A stretch of DNA of 64,000 nt from Fusicatenibacter saccharivorans (GCF_027667425.1 NZ_JAQEGR010000008.1:124001-188000), one strand, 5' to 3'. Counted from the first letter of the stretch, positions 44,869-53,148 are shown. Program-made: numbers and translations. The notes: generated from the sequence alone by a model not told the origin.

Positions 44869-44882
44869 AGGAGGTTATATCC

Positions 44883-45311
44883 ATGAACACCTTTATGGCA
44901 AATCCAGATAAGATTGAAAGAAAATGGTATGTTGTTGATGCAGAAGGATGTACATTAGGACGTCTGGCATCTGAAGTAGCAAAAGTATTACGTGGAAAAA
45001 ACAAACCGGAGTACACTCCGCACGTAGATACTGGTGATTACGTAATCGTAATCAACGCTGATAAAGTAGCAGTAACCGGTAAAAAACTGGATCAGAAGAT
45101 CTATTACAGCCACTCCGATTATGTAGGCGGAATGAAAGAAGCTACTCTTCGTGAGATGATGGCTAAGAAACCGGAGAAGGTTGTTGAACTTGCAGTGAAA
45201 GGCATGCTTCCAAAAGGACCTCTTGGAAGACAGATGTTCACAAAACTTCACGTATACGCTGGTGCAGAGCACGCTCATGCAGCTCAGAAACCAGAAGTAT
45301 TAACATTTTAA
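44883..45311 (+). CDS. rplM: 50S ribosomal protein L13
   Basis: Early-assembling large-subunit protein. The 142-residue protein has WYVVDAEGCTLGRLASEVAKVLRGK, GDYVIVINADKVAVTGKK and the C-terminal KGMLPKGPLGRQMFTKLHVYAG, all family signatures. AGGAGG at 44869-44874 lies 8 bp before ATG 44883. It is followed after 17 bp by rpsI, the universal pair. Confidence 0.98.
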   Translation: MNTFMANPDKIERKWYVVDAEGCTLGRLASEVAKVLRGKNKPEYTPHVDTGDYVIVINADKVAVTGKKLDQKIYYSHSDYVGGMKEATLREMMAKKPEKVVELAVKGMLPKGPLGRQMFTKLHVYAGAEHAHAAQKPEVLTF

Positions 45312-45328
45312 TAGGGAGGTAAAGAACA

Positions 45329-45721
45329 TTGGCTAGCGCAAAATATTACGGAACCGGAAGAAGAAAAAAATCTATCGCAAGAGTATATCTTGTACCGGGA
45401 ACTGGTAAAGTTACCATCAATAAAAGAGACATCGATGAGTATTTTGGTCTGGAGACCCTGAAAGTTATCGTTCGTCAGCCTCTGGCAGCTACAGAGACAT
45501 CCGATAAATTCGACGTGATCGTAAACGTTCACGGCGGCGGATACACAGGACAGGCAGGAGCAATCCGTCATGGTGTTGCACGTGCCCTTCTGACTGTAGA
45601 CAACGACTACAGACCAGTTCTGAAAAAAGCAGGATTCCTGACTCGTGATCCTAGAATGAAAGAGCGTAAGAAATACGGTCTCAAAGCAGCTCGTCGTGCA
45701 CCTCAGTTCAGCAAGAGATAA
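45329..45721 (+). CDS. rpsI: 30S ribosomal protein S9
   Basis: Small-subunit protein whose C-terminal tail reaches the P-site tRNA. The 130-residue protein opens ASAKYYGTGRRKKSIARV and ends in the conserved RRAPQFSKR tail. The start is TTG 45329 with GGGAGG upstream, an unusual start for a ribosomal protein. It is the last chromosomal gene before the mobile element. Confidence 0.98.
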   Translation: MASAKYYGTGRRKKSIARVYLVPGTGKVTINKRDIDEYFGLETLKVIVRQPLAATETSDKFDVIVNVHGGGYTGQAGAIRHGVARALLTVDNDYRPVLKKAGFLTRDPRMKERKKYGLKAARRAPQFSKR

Positions 45722-45752
45722 TCTGCTGTTCAGACCGTATCAAAATGGTTCA

Positions 45753-45788
45753 AAAACCCCGGAAAATCAAGGTTTTCCGGGGTTTTAC
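45753..45788 (+). terminator. Terminator of rplM-rpsI
   Basis: AAAACCCCGGAAAA (45753-45766) pairs perfectly with TTTTCCGGGGTTTT (45773-45786) over a 6-nt loop. Confidence 0.9.
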
Positions 45789-45807
45789 TATATCTAAACG
45801 GGCTGAT

Positions 45808-46024
45808 ATAGTTTGACCAAATTTGGAAAAACGAGAACCGTTTTCACCCAATTTTTAGTGGTCCGCAAGTGGTTAACCGGCCAAAAAGAGGGCAAAAAGA
45901 GGGTCAAGTGGTGCCCAAAGTGGTTAACCGAGAGCCGATTTTTGGGGGTGTTTTGGGGTCGCTTTTCAGCCCTTTGTTCCCTCGTTTTGGTCTGTGGCAG
46001 TTTGACATAGTTTGACCTAATTTG
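45808..46024 (+). repeat. 18-bp near-perfect direct repeat at the element's left side
   Basis: ATAGTTTGACCAAATTTG (45808-45825) recurs as ATAGTTTGACCTAATTTG (46007-46024), 17 of 18 identical, 199 bp apart. It brackets the AGTGGT/GGTTAACC repeat region. Could be recombinase or partition sites, or the footprint of an earlier insertion. Confidence 0.6.
45857..45930 (+). repeat. Paired AGTGGT-GGTTAACC repeats upstream of parA
   Basis: Two copies of a 23-24 bp unit, AGTGGT followed 6-7 bp later by AGTGGTTAACCG (45857-45879 and 45907-45930), 50 bp apart. Each holds the palindrome GGTTAACC. An open frame of 65 codons spans this region but has no family resemblance or ribosome site. Candidate parS-like or recombinase-binding sites. 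Confidence 0.55.
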
Positions 46025-46048
46025 AATAATTGAATATGAATTTGATAC

Positions 46049-46081
46049 AGCACTCAGTATAAAATGACTGGGTGCTTTTTT
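46049..46081 (+). terminator. First terminator upstream of parA
   Basis: AGCACTCAGT (46049-46058) with ACTGGGTGCT (46066-46075), one G-T pair, then TTTTTT. Confidence 0.8.
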
Positions 46082-46114
46082 CATTTCAGGAACTCGTATT
46101 CCGGCGATAGAAAG

Positions 46115-46155
46115 AGCCGTCACTTCACTTTTTATTTTGGAGTGGCGGCTTTTTC
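46115..46155 (+). terminator. Second terminator upstream of parA
   Basis: AGCCGTCACT (46115-46124) with AGTGGCGGCT (46141-46150), followed by TTTTTC. It ends 45 bp before parA, so element transcription is insulated from the chromosome. Confidence 0.7.
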
Positions 46156-46199
46156 TATTTCCAGAAGCAACAGAAACAATTAGAAATGAGGTGAAGTCA

Positions 46200-47021
46200 A
46201 TGAACACGCAAATCATTGCCATTGCCAACCAGAAGGGCGGCGTTGGCAAAACCACCACCTGTGCCAATCTTGGAATCGGTTTGGCGCAGGCCGGAAAGAA
46301 AGTCCTGCTGATTGACGGAGACCCGCAAGGAAGCCTGACGATCAGCCTGGGCAATCCCCAACCGGACAAGCTGCCCTTTACGCTGTCGGACGCTATGGGT
46401 CGTATCCTGATGGATGAGCCGCTTCGTCCCGGCGAGGGTATCCTGCACCACCCAGAGGGCGTAGACCTGATGCCTGCGGACATCCAGTTATCCGGTATGG
46501 AGGTATCTCTGGTAAATGCCATGAGCCGTGAGACTATCTTGCGGCAATATCTGGATACGCTGAAGGGACAATACTCCCATATCCTCATCGACTGCCAGCC
46601 CTCCCTAGGGATGCTCACAGTCAATGCGCTGGCCGCTGCAAACAGGATCATAATTCCCGTTCAGGCGGAGTATCTGCCCGCCAAAGGGCTGGAACAGCTG
46701 CTCTCCACGGTAAACAAGGTAAAGCGGCAGATCAACCCCAAGCTCCAGATAGACGGTATCCTGCTGACGATGGTGGACAGCCGAACCAACTTTGCCAAAG
46801 AGATTTCCTCGCTCCTGCGGGAGACCTATGGCAGCAAGATCAAAGTATTCGGCACAGAGATCCCCCATTCTGTCCGGGCAAAGGAAATCAGCGCCGAGGG
46901 AAAAAGCATTTTTGCCCATGATCCCAGTGGCAAGGTGGCAGAGGGCTACAAAAATCTGACGAAGGAGGTGTTGAAACTTGAAAAGCAGCGCGAAAAAAAT
47001 AGAGCTGGCCTCGGTAGATGA
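46200..47021 (+). CDS. parA: ParA/Soj-family partition ATPase
   Basis: Deviant-Walker ATPase for segregation or maintenance of the excised element. The 273-residue protein opens QIIAIANQKGGVGKTTTCANLG, with the signature Lys in KGGVGKTT. It has LLIDGDPQGSLT (switch) and ILIDCQPSLGMLTVNAL (Walker B region). GAGGTG at 46186-46191 supports ATG 46200. parB overlaps its 3' end by 44 bp. This is the first gene of the element. Confidence 0.93.
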   Translation: MNTQIIAIANQKGGVGKTTTCANLGIGLAQAGKKVLLIDGDPQGSLTISLGNPQPDKLPFTLSDAMGRILMDEPLRPGEGILHHPEGVDLMPADIQLSGMEVSLVNAMSRETILRQYLDTLKGQYSHILIDCQPSLGMLTVNALAAANRIIIPVQAEYLPAKGLEQLLSTVNKVKRQINPKLQIDGILLTMVDSRTNFAKEISSLLRETYGSKIKVFGTEIPHSVRAKEISAEGKSIFAHDPSGKVAEGYKNLTKEVLKLEKQREKNRAGLGR

Positions 47022-47913
47022 TCTGTTCTCCACCGAAGAAGGCCGCCAGGATGCAAAGCTGGAAAAGATTCAGGAAATTCCGCTGTCTGAACTGCATCCC
47101 TTTAGGAACCATCCATTCAAAGTCAAGGATGACGAAGCCATGATGGAGACCGCTGACAGTATCAAGCAGTATGGCGTTCTGGTTCCGGCCATTGCCCGAC
47201 CGGACCCGGAGGGCGGTTATGAGCTGGTAGCCGGACACAGGCGGCACAGAGCCAGTGAACTGGCAGAAAAGGAGACCATGCCGGTCATTGTTCGGGATTT
47301 GGACGATGATGCCGCTACAATCATTATGGTTGACAGCAACTTGCAGCGAGAAAGCCTGCTCCCAAGCGAAAGGGCCTTTGCCTACAAAATGAAGCTGGAG
47401 GCCATGAAAAGACAGGCTGGCAGACCGAGTAAAGAAAATTGTTCCCAAGTTGGGAACGATTTTGGGAAGAAGTCCAGCGAGGTTTTGGCAGAGCAAGTAG
47501 GTCAGAGTAAAAACCAGATTTTTCGCTATATCCGTCTGACAGAGCTGATTTCTGAATTGATGGATATGGTGGATGAAAAGAAGATTGCCCTGAACCCTGC
47601 CTATGAACTGTCCTTTCTCAAAAAGGACGAACAGGTAGACCTGCTGGATGCCATGGACAGTGAGCAGGCTACCCCTTCCCTTTCCCAAGCCCAGCGGCTC
47701 AAGAAATACAGTCAGGAGGGGCATCTGACCCTCGATATGATGCGTGTCATCATGGGTGAGGAAAAGAAAAGTGATCTGGACCGAGTAACATTTACCTCTG
47801 ACACTTTGCGGAAGTATTTCCCCAAAAGCTATACGCCCCAGCGGATGCAGGAAACCATCATCAAGCTGCTGGAGGCATGGCAGAAAAAGCGTCAGAGAGA
47901 CCAGGAACGATGA
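46978..47913 (+). CDS. parB: ParB/RepB/Spo0J-family partition protein
   Basis: DNA-binding partner of ParA. The 311-residue protein has the ParB N-domain (IPLSELHPFRNHPFKV, with the CTPase and DNA-clamp block ELVAGHRRHRASELA) and the middle helix-turn-helix (VLAEQVGQSKNQIFRYIRL). TTG 46978 is the start because AGGAGG (46963-46968) is 9 bp upstream. Its target site is not known; the GGTTAACC repeats upstream of parA are candidates. Confidence 0.93.
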   Translation: MKSSAKKIELASVDDLFSTEEGRQDAKLEKIQEIPLSELHPFRNHPFKVKDDEAMMETADSIKQYGVLVPAIARPDPEGGYELVAGHRRHRASELAEKETMPVIVRDLDDDAATIIMVDSNLQRESLLPSERAFAYKMKLEAMKRQAGRPSKENCSQVGNDFGKKSSEVLAEQVGQSKNQIFRYIRLTELISELMDMVDEKKIALNPAYELSFLKKDEQVDLLDAMDSEQATPSLSQAQRLKKYSQEGHLTLDMMRVIMGEEKKSDLDRVTFTSDTLRKYFPKSYTPQRMQETIIKLLEAWQKKRQRDQER

Positions 47914-47925
47914 AAGGAGCCGCCT

Positions 47926-48225
47926 ATGAGGGATATTTCAGCNNNNNNNNNNAGGGATATTTCAGCCCGTGAGCTGAAAGGACACAACATTCTCGCCGTA
48001 GAGAGGTTTTGGGATAACACCCGCTGGATGATCGAGTTTTCCGTCCTGCGTCCCAGCACTGCTTACGGAAGCCCCGGAGATGAAATGCGGTTGTTTTTGA
48101 CTGAGGACGGGTATCAGGCCGCCCTGCAAAGCCAGCAGCGCCGGGAGATCAAGATCAAGCGTTACGCTCGTGTGATTGAGGGACATATCCTCGATTTCAA
48201 ACCGGGAAAACGCCGCCGCTCATAA
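47926..48225 (+). CDS. Small element protein, interrupted by an assembly gap
   Basis: Reads MRDIS, a run of N, then RDISARELKGHNILAVERF and on to FKPGKRRRS. The 14 bases before the gap (AGGGATATTTCAGC) are repeated right after it, so the true gene is probably 91 residues, opening MRDISARELK. The protein resembles the element's other small protein at 50181-50492 (NTRxMIxFxVL, RLFLxxxGYxxALxSQ, IKI, H/YAxV), so the two are paralogues. Function not known. Confidence 0.7.
   Translation: MRDISXXXXRDISARELKGHNILAVERFWDNTRWMIEFSVLRPSTAYGSPGDEMRLFLTEDGYQAALQSQQRREIKIKRYARVIEGHILDFKPGKRRRS
47942..47951. other. Assembly gap of ten N
   Basis: Ten N placed between contigs. AGGGATATTTCAGC ends the left side (47928-47941) and starts the right side (47952-47965), so the contigs probably overlap by 14 bp with no missing sequence. 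Confidence 0.95.
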
Positions 48226-48254
48226 ACCCATACAACGAAAGGAAAGGAATGACT

Positions 48255-48440
48255 ATGTGTACGGTAAAGGAAATTCAAGAAGCAATCCGGGAAGATTGCA
48301 GATCTCAGCATGACATGGATTCAACGGATATTGACCGCGTGATGCAAACACTTCCTTTCGCCCAGGATGAGCCATTTACAGAGGTGCGTCCCCAAAAGCC
48401 GCTGTTTTGGTTCTATGCAAGAAAATTTGAAAAGCGCTAA
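48255..48440 (+). CDS. Small hypothetical element protein
   Basis: A 61-residue product opening MCTVKEIQEAIREDCRS and ending FWFYARKFEKR. AAAGGA at 48242-48247 is 7 bp before ATG 48255, which is preferred to ATG 48249. Acidic, no membrane segment, family not recognised. It ends 2 bp before a terminator hairpin. Confidence 0.65.
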   Translation: MCTVKEIQEAIREDCRSQHDMDSTDIDRVMQTLPFAQDEPFTEVRPQKPLFWFYARKFEKR

Positions 48441-48442
48441 AC

Positions 48443-48478
48443 ACCGCAATTTTTTGAAATGAGGATTGCGGTTTTTTT
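48443..48478 (+). terminator. Terminator after the parA-parB block
   Basis: ACCGCAAT (48443-48450) pairs with ATTGCGGT (48465-48472), followed by TTTTTT. It separates the partition block from the next gene. Confidence 0.8.
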
Positions 48479-48507
48479 GTACCCAAAATTCGGAAGGAGT
48501 GAGGTCG

Positions 48508-49377
48508 ATGGCCGTTTTTCGCATTGAACGGACCCGTGATTATACTGTGATGAGCAATCATCATTTACGAAATGCAAACCTGTCGTTAAAAGCCAAGGGG
48601 CTGCTTTCCATGATGCTGTCTTTGCCAGAGGACTGGAACTACACCACCCGTGGCCTTGCAAAGATCTGTAAGGAGGGCGTGGATGCCATCGGTGCTGCCC
48701 TGCGTGAACTGGAAGGAGCCGGATATATCGTGCGCCATCAGAGACGCGATAAAAGTGGGCGGATCACAGATACCGAGTATGTCATCTATGAACAGCCCCA
48801 GCCAGATATGTCCCAGCCGGATACGGCTTCACCAGATACGGAAAACCCGGATATGGTAAAACCGGATACGGAAAAGCCCGCAGAATTAAATATAGAGAAA
48901 TCAAATACAGAAAAATCAATTACTTATGGATCAAGTACCGATTCCATTCCCTTCCGGGAAACAGCGGCGGAAAGACCGCCGGAACGGAAAGGAAGGGATG
49001 CGATGTCTGTCACAGAGATAGAAAATTATCGGGAGTTGATTTTGGAGAATATCGAGTATGACTGCTTGAAGCAGCGTTATCCTCTCTACCTGGATGACCT
49101 GAATGAGATCGTAGAGCTGTTGGTCGAAACGGTCTGTGCCAAACGAAAGACCACCCGGATCTCTGGGGCAGACTTCCCTCACGAGATCGTGCGTTCCCGT
49201 TTTTTGAAACTGGACAGCTCCCACATCGAGTTTGTCATGGACTGTCTGCAAAAGAATACCACCCAGGTACGCAACATGAAGCAGTACCTGCTTGCGGTGC
49301 TGTTCAATGCGCCTACCACCATGAATAACCACTACACTTCACTGGTCAATCACGATATGCACGCAGGCGGCTGGTAA
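48508..49377 (+). CDS. Winged-helix replication-initiator-like element protein
   Basis: The 289-residue protein opens AVFRIERTRDYTVMSNHHLRN and has a winged-helix (about 20-95; LSLKAKGLLSMMLSLPEDWNYTTRGLAKICKEGVDAIGAALRELE with the wing GYIVRHQRRD), as in RepA-N or DnaD-like initiators. A low-complexity linker with PDT/PDM repeats follows (about 98-125), then a helical C-terminal domain as often seen in Clostridia elements (DUF6017-like). It probably binds the element origin. AAGGAG lies 8 bp before ATG 48508. Confidence 0.75.
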   Translation: MAVFRIERTRDYTVMSNHHLRNANLSLKAKGLLSMMLSLPEDWNYTTRGLAKICKEGVDAIGAALRELEGAGYIVRHQRRDKSGRITDTEYVIYEQPQPDMSQPDTASPDTENPDMVKPDTEKPAELNIEKSNTEKSITYGSSTDSIPFRETAAERPPERKGRDAMSVTEIENYRELILENIEYDCLKQRYPLYLDDLNEIVELLVETVCAKRKTTRISGADFPHEIVRSRFLKLDSSHIEFVMDCLQKNTTQVRNMKQYLLAVLFNAPTTMNNHYTSLVNHDMHAGGW

Positions 49378-49411
49378 AGGCCGCCTTTTATCATGCCAAA
49401 GGAGGCACGAC

Positions 49412-50158
49412 ATGAACCAGATGGAAATTTTCAAAAACCCGGAGTTTGGCAGTATCCGTGTCATTGAGGAAAACGGCAAATACTTGTTCAGCGGAACGGA
49501 TGTGGCTGCTGCGCTGGGGTACAGTAATCCCCGCGATGCAATTATCCGCCATTGTAGGTATGTCGTGAAACGCGACGCACCTCACCCACAAAGCCTCGAC
49601 CGCAAAATCAGTATGACTTTTATCCCAGAAGGCGATTTGTACCGCCTAATCGTTCACAGCAAATTGCCATCGGCAGAGCGGTTTGAACAGTGGGTATTCG
49701 ATGAGGTCTTGCCTACTATTCGTAAGCACGGGGCCTATCTCACAAAAGAGAAGCTGTGGGAGGTTGCCACTTCCCCGGAGGCTCTGATGAAGCTCTGCTC
49801 AGACTTGTTGGCTGAGCGTGAAGCGAATATTTCTCTGCGTAAGGAAAATGCACAGCTGGAGGGCAAAGCCGCTTTCTATGACCTGTTCATCGACTTAAAG
49901 CACAGCACCAATCTCAGGACTACCGCCAAAGAGTTGGATGTCCCGGAGCGCCGGTTTGTTCGGTTTCTGATAGAACGGCGGTTTGTGTACCGCACGGCAT
50001 CCGGCAATGTGCTGCCTTATGCCAATGTGAAAAATGCAGGGCTGTTTTGCGTCAAAGACTACTGCAACCACGGTCATACCGGTTCCTACACGCTGGTCAC
50101 GCCCCAGGGCAAGCTCTATTTTGCTCAGCTGCGGGAGATGATCTTGCTGGTCTTATAA
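49412..50158 (+). CDS. Phage-type antirepressor (BRO-N and KilAC/ANT domains)
   Basis: The 248-residue protein has an N-terminal BRO-N domain (IRVIEENGKYLFSGTDVAAALGYSNPRDAI ... SAERFEQWVFDEVLPTIRKHGAYLT, residues about 15-115). A coiled linker follows (about 130-155) and then a C-terminal KilAC/ANT DNA-binding domain (TTAKELDVPERRFVRFLIERRFVYR). Such proteins modulate phage or element repressors. The XRE regulator at 54171-55019 is a possible target. GGAGG precedes ATG 49412. Confidence 0.88.
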   Translation: MNQMEIFKNPEFGSIRVIEENGKYLFSGTDVAAALGYSNPRDAIIRHCRYVVKRDAPHPQSLDRKISMTFIPEGDLYRLIVHSKLPSAERFEQWVFDEVLPTIRKHGAYLTKEKLWEVATSPEALMKLCSDLLAEREANISLRKENAQLEGKAAFYDLFIDLKHSTNLRTTAKELDVPERRFVRFLIERRFVYRTASGNVLPYANVKNAGLFCVKDYCNHGHTGSYTLVTPQGKLYFAQLREMILLVL

Positions 50159-50180
50159 GAACAGAAAGGAAGTGGGTTTT

Positions 50181-50492
50181 ATGCAGGAAGGAAAAACAAT
50201 CGGTCAGCTGATGGAGGAAATGCGTCAGAAAGCCGGGGCGCAGAACTATCACGGCCATGACTACATGGATCTTCAGCGATTTGCGGAGAACACCCGGCAC
50301 ATGATTATTTTTGATGTGCTGACGAATGACTCCCCGGTGGGCTGGAAAGGAGAACGAACCCGCCTGTTTTTGTCAGATATAGGCTATGAAAAAGCTCTGG
50401 ACAGTCAGGCAAAGGGGCAGATCAAGATTCTCAGCCATGCAAAGGTCAGAAATGGAGATTTGTTTTATGACCACAAAGAACAGATACGATAG
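50181..50492 (+). CDS. Small element protein, paralogue of the 47926 gene
   Basis: A 103-residue product. AAAGGA at 50165-50170 favours ATG 50181 over GTG 50172. It has the shared block NTRHMIIFDVL, RLFLSDIGYEKALDSQ and IKILSHAKV seen in the shorter protein near 47926-48225. No known function. It overlaps nothing and lies 12 bp before the DUF4313-like gene. Confidence 0.7.
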   Translation: MQEGKTIGQLMEEMRQKAGAQNYHGHDYMDLQRFAENTRHMIIFDVLTNDSPVGWKGERTRLFLSDIGYEKALDSQAKGQIKILSHAKVRNGDLFYDHKEQIR

Positions 50493-50504
50493 GAGGAATC
50501 TGAT

Positions 50505-50924
50505 ATGAATGAGGAAAAGAAAGTCCCCTTCAAGTGGGAATATGGGGAAGAAACCATATCGCTGCAACTTGGGATGTATGCGAATAATCAGCGGCTTTAT
50601 ATCGGCATGATTACCCATACAGAAGATGGAGCAGAACCGTTTGCAGATATGACGGTGAACCTACCGGGATATTCCCTGGACCCCGGAGAGGCGTTTATTT
50701 CCGGTGACATCAGCAAGGACCTGCTGCGATTCATCAAAGAGAACAAATTGGGGAAGGTGCTTCCCTATCAGGTGCAGTCCGGTTATGGAAAATATTCTGC
50801 CGTTGCCTTTGATCTGGAGAAGTTGAAGGTATTTGATCCCAAAGGTGTGGCAGAGTTTCGGGAAGAGTGGAATTTGCCGGATAAGAAGCCGGTAAAGAAA
50901 AAGAGCCGCGGGATGGAGCGATGA
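50505..50924 (+). CDS. DUF4313-like element protein
   Basis: The 139-residue protein has an N-terminal beta-rich part (FKWEYGEETISLQLGMYANNQRLYIGM), a conserved GYSLDPGEAFISGD segment and a Lys-rich C-terminus (PVKKKSRGMER). It resembles DUF4313 proteins found upstream of conjugation genes in Clostridia elements; that name is from memory of the family and the function is unknown. GGAGGAA site is present. Confidence 0.65.
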   Translation: MNEEKKVPFKWEYGEETISLQLGMYANNQRLYIGMITHTEDGAEPFADMTVNLPGYSLDPGEAFISGDISKDLLRFIKENKLGKVLPYQVQSGYGKYSAVAFDLEKLKVFDPKGVAEFREEWNLPDKKPVKKKSRGMER

Positions 50925-51010
50925 AGAAATATTTTCTCCGGCGGCTGGTGGTCCCGCCTTAGAAGAAAATGCACCACCCCTGCACATTTTGTGGAAAGGA
51001 GGCGATGAAA

Positions 51011-51511
51011 ATGCAGGAAGAAGTGGAAAACAGAACTTTAACGCTGGTTGTCAGTGGAACAAAGTTCACCGGCAGGCTGCTCAAAGCCGCCATCAGCAAG
51101 TACATGGCCCACCGCAAGGAAAAGAAGCTGCAAAAGCAAAGAAGCCGTGACGCTCCTGTGACACCCCACGGAAAACAGACCGTCAAGCAGCTCATTGGTC
51201 AGAATCAGGGGATCTCCAATATCGAGATCACAGACCCTTCCATCAAGGAATTTGAGAAGATCGCCCGGAAATATGGTGTGGACTATGCGGTGAAGAAAGA
51301 CCGCAGTAGCTCCCCACCCAAGTACCTGATCTTTTTCAAAGGCCGTGACGCCGATGCGCTGACCGCTGCATTTACCGAGTACACCAGCAAAAAGGTCAAG
51401 AAGGCCGAGAAAACAGAACGCCCGTCTGTGCTGGCAAAACTCAGTCAGTTCAAAGAGATGGTCAAAAATGCCGTGGTGGACCGCACCAAGCGAAAGGAGC
51501 TGGAACGATGA
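51011..51511 (+). CDS. PcfB/DUF3801-family conjugation accessory protein
   Basis: The 166-residue protein has the PcfB/DUF3801 blocks: TGRLLKAAISKYM, GKQTVKQLIGQNQGISNIEI and FEKIARKYGVDYAVKKD, with FFKGRDADALTAAFTEYT. In enterococcal pCF10, PcfB is a DNA-processing accessory factor that works with relaxase and coupling protein. AAAGGAGG (50995-51002) supports ATG 51011. It overlaps virD4 by 4 bp (ATGA), so stoichiometry with the coupling protein is set by translational coupling. Confidence 0.8.
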   Translation: MQEEVENRTLTLVVSGTKFTGRLLKAAISKYMAHRKEKKLQKQRSRDAPVTPHGKQTVKQLIGQNQGISNIEITDPSIKEFEKIARKYGVDYAVKKDRSSSPPKYLIFFKGRDADALTAAFTEYTSKKVKKAEKTERPSVLAKLSQFKEMVKNAVVDRTKRKELER

Positions 51512-53148
51512 AAAAGCAGTTTGACATCAAAAAGCTCGTTTTGCTGAACCTGCCCTATCTCCTGATGGGGCTGTTTACTACCAACTTCGGGGAGGCATGG
51601 CGACTGGCTCAGGGGGCAAATGCTTCAGAGAAATTCCTTTCTCTGTTTGCTGTCCTGCCTGGGGCGCTGCAAAGCTTCTGGCCCAGCCTGCACCCGCTGG
51701 ATCTGCTGGTGGGGCTGTGCTGCGGTGCTGGCCTGCGTCTGGCGGTGTATCTCAAAAGTAAAAACGCCAAGAAGTACCGTCACGGCATGGAGTATGGTTC
51801 TGCCCGTTGGGGAACCCGTGAGGATATTGCTCCCTACATCGACCCGGTGTTCCAGAACAATGTCATTCTCACAAAAACCGAAAGCCTGACCATGAACAGC
51901 CGCCCCAAGGACCCAAAGACCGCCAGAAACAAAAATGTGCTGGTGATCGGCGGCTCCGGTTCCGGTAAGACCCGCTTCTGGCTCAAACCAAATCTGATGC
52001 AGATGCACAGTTCTTATGTGGTCACAGACCCAAAGGGAACCATTTTGGTGGAGTGCGGGAAAATGCTCCAAAGGGGCGCACCCAAACTGGGAAAGGACGG
52101 AAAGCCCATGAAGGATAAGCACGGCAAGGTCATTTATGAGCCTTACCGGATCAAGGTCCTCAATACCATCAACTTCAAGAAATCCATGCACTATAACCCT
52201 TTCGCCTATATCCATAGCGAAAAGGACATATTGAAGCTGGTCACGACGCTGATCGCCAATACCAAAGGCGAAGGCAAGGCCGGAGACGATTTCTGGGTCA
52301 AGGCAGAAACGCTTCTCTATTGTGCGCTCATTGGCTATATCCACTATGAGGCTCCGGTGGAGGAGCAGAACTTCTCCACCCTTATTGAGTTCATCAACGC
52401 CATGGAGGTCCGGGAGGATGACGAGGAGTTCAAAAATCCCGTGGATCTGATGTTTGACGCATTGGAAGCAGAAAAGCCAAACCACTTTGCGGTGCGCCAG
52501 TATAAGAAATATAAGCTGGCGGCAGGAAAAACAGCCAAGTCGATCCTGATTTCCTGTGGTGCGCGCCTTGCGGTATTCGACATTGCAGAGCTGCGTGAGG
52601 TCACAGCCTATGATGAGCTGGAGCTGGACACTCTGGGAGACCAGAAAACTGCCCTGTTCCTCATTATGAGTGATACAGATGACAGCTTTAACTTCCTGAT
52701 CTCTATGTGCTACACCCAGCTGTTTAATCTGCTCTGCGAAAAAGCCGACGATGTGTATGGCGGCAGGCTCCCGGTCCATGTGCGCTGTCTCATTGACGAG
52801 TGCGCCAATATCGGCCAGATCCCTAAGCTGGAAAAGCTGGTGGCCACCATCCGAAGCCGTGAGATTTCCGCCTGTCTGGTGTTGCAGGCACAGAGTCAGC
52901 TGAAGGCGATCTATAAGGATAACGCAGATACCATCATCGGCAACATGGATACTTCCATCTTCCTGGGCGGTAAGGAGCCAACCACCCTCAAGGAGCTGGC
53001 TGCCGTGCTGGGAAAGGAAACCATCGACACCTACAACACCGGAGAGAGCCGTGGGCGTGAAACTTCCCACTCTCTCAACTATCAAAAGTTGGGGAAAGAT
53101 ATGCCATACTTGTTCGTGAAGAGTTCAGTTGCCTTGAATTTATCATGA
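51508..53148 (+). CDS. VirD4-like coupling protein, C-terminally truncated
   Basis: Type IV secretion coupling ATPase that passes the relaxase-DNA complex to the mating channel. It has two N-terminal membrane segments (about 8-25 and 50-75), Walker A GGSGSGKT (148-155) and Walker B LIDECAN (Asp430-Glu431). The 546-residue frame follows the family to SLNYQKLGK, then ends in an unrelated tail of about 16 residues. About 60 family residues are missing. In another frame (53100-53180) a run ending FIMNRDTINWILK may be the 3' end of a different gene joined by a deletion near 53095. Probably non-functional or impaired. Confidence 0.85.
   Translation: MKKQFDIKKLVLLNLPYLLMGLFTTNFGEAWRLAQGANASEKFLSLFAVLPGALQSFWPSLHPLDLLVGLCCGAGLRLAVYLKSKNAKKYRHGMEYGSARWGTREDIAPYIDPVFQNNVILTKTESLTMNSRPKDPKTARNKNVLVIGGSGSGKTRFWLKPNLMQMHSSYVVTDPKGTILVECGKMLQRGAPKLGKDGKPMKDKHGKVIYEPYRIKVLNTINFKKSMHYNPFAYIHSEKDILKLVTTLIANTKGEGKAGDDFWVKAETLLYCALIGYIHYEAPVEEQNFSTLIEFINAMEVREDDEEFKNPVDLMFDALEAEKPNHFAVRQYKKYKLAAGKTAKSILISCGARLAVFDIAELREVTAYDELELDTLGDQKTALFLIMSDTDDSFNFLISMCYTQLFNLLCEKADDVYGGRLPVHVRCLIDECANIGQIPKLEKLVATIRSREISACLVLQAQSQLKAIYKDNADTIIGNMDTSIFLGGKEPTTLKELAAVLGKETIDTYNTGESRGRETSHSLNYQKLGKDMPYLFVKSSVALNLS

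Noticed and set aside
45813..46010. 65-codon open frame at the element's left end
   Set aside because: It spans the repeat units, has no ribosome site and reads like translated repeats. I treat it as non-coding.
51625..53085. A 486-codon open frame on the minus strand opposite virD4
   Set aside because: Fully antisense to the coupling protein with no motif or ribosome site; a shadow frame.
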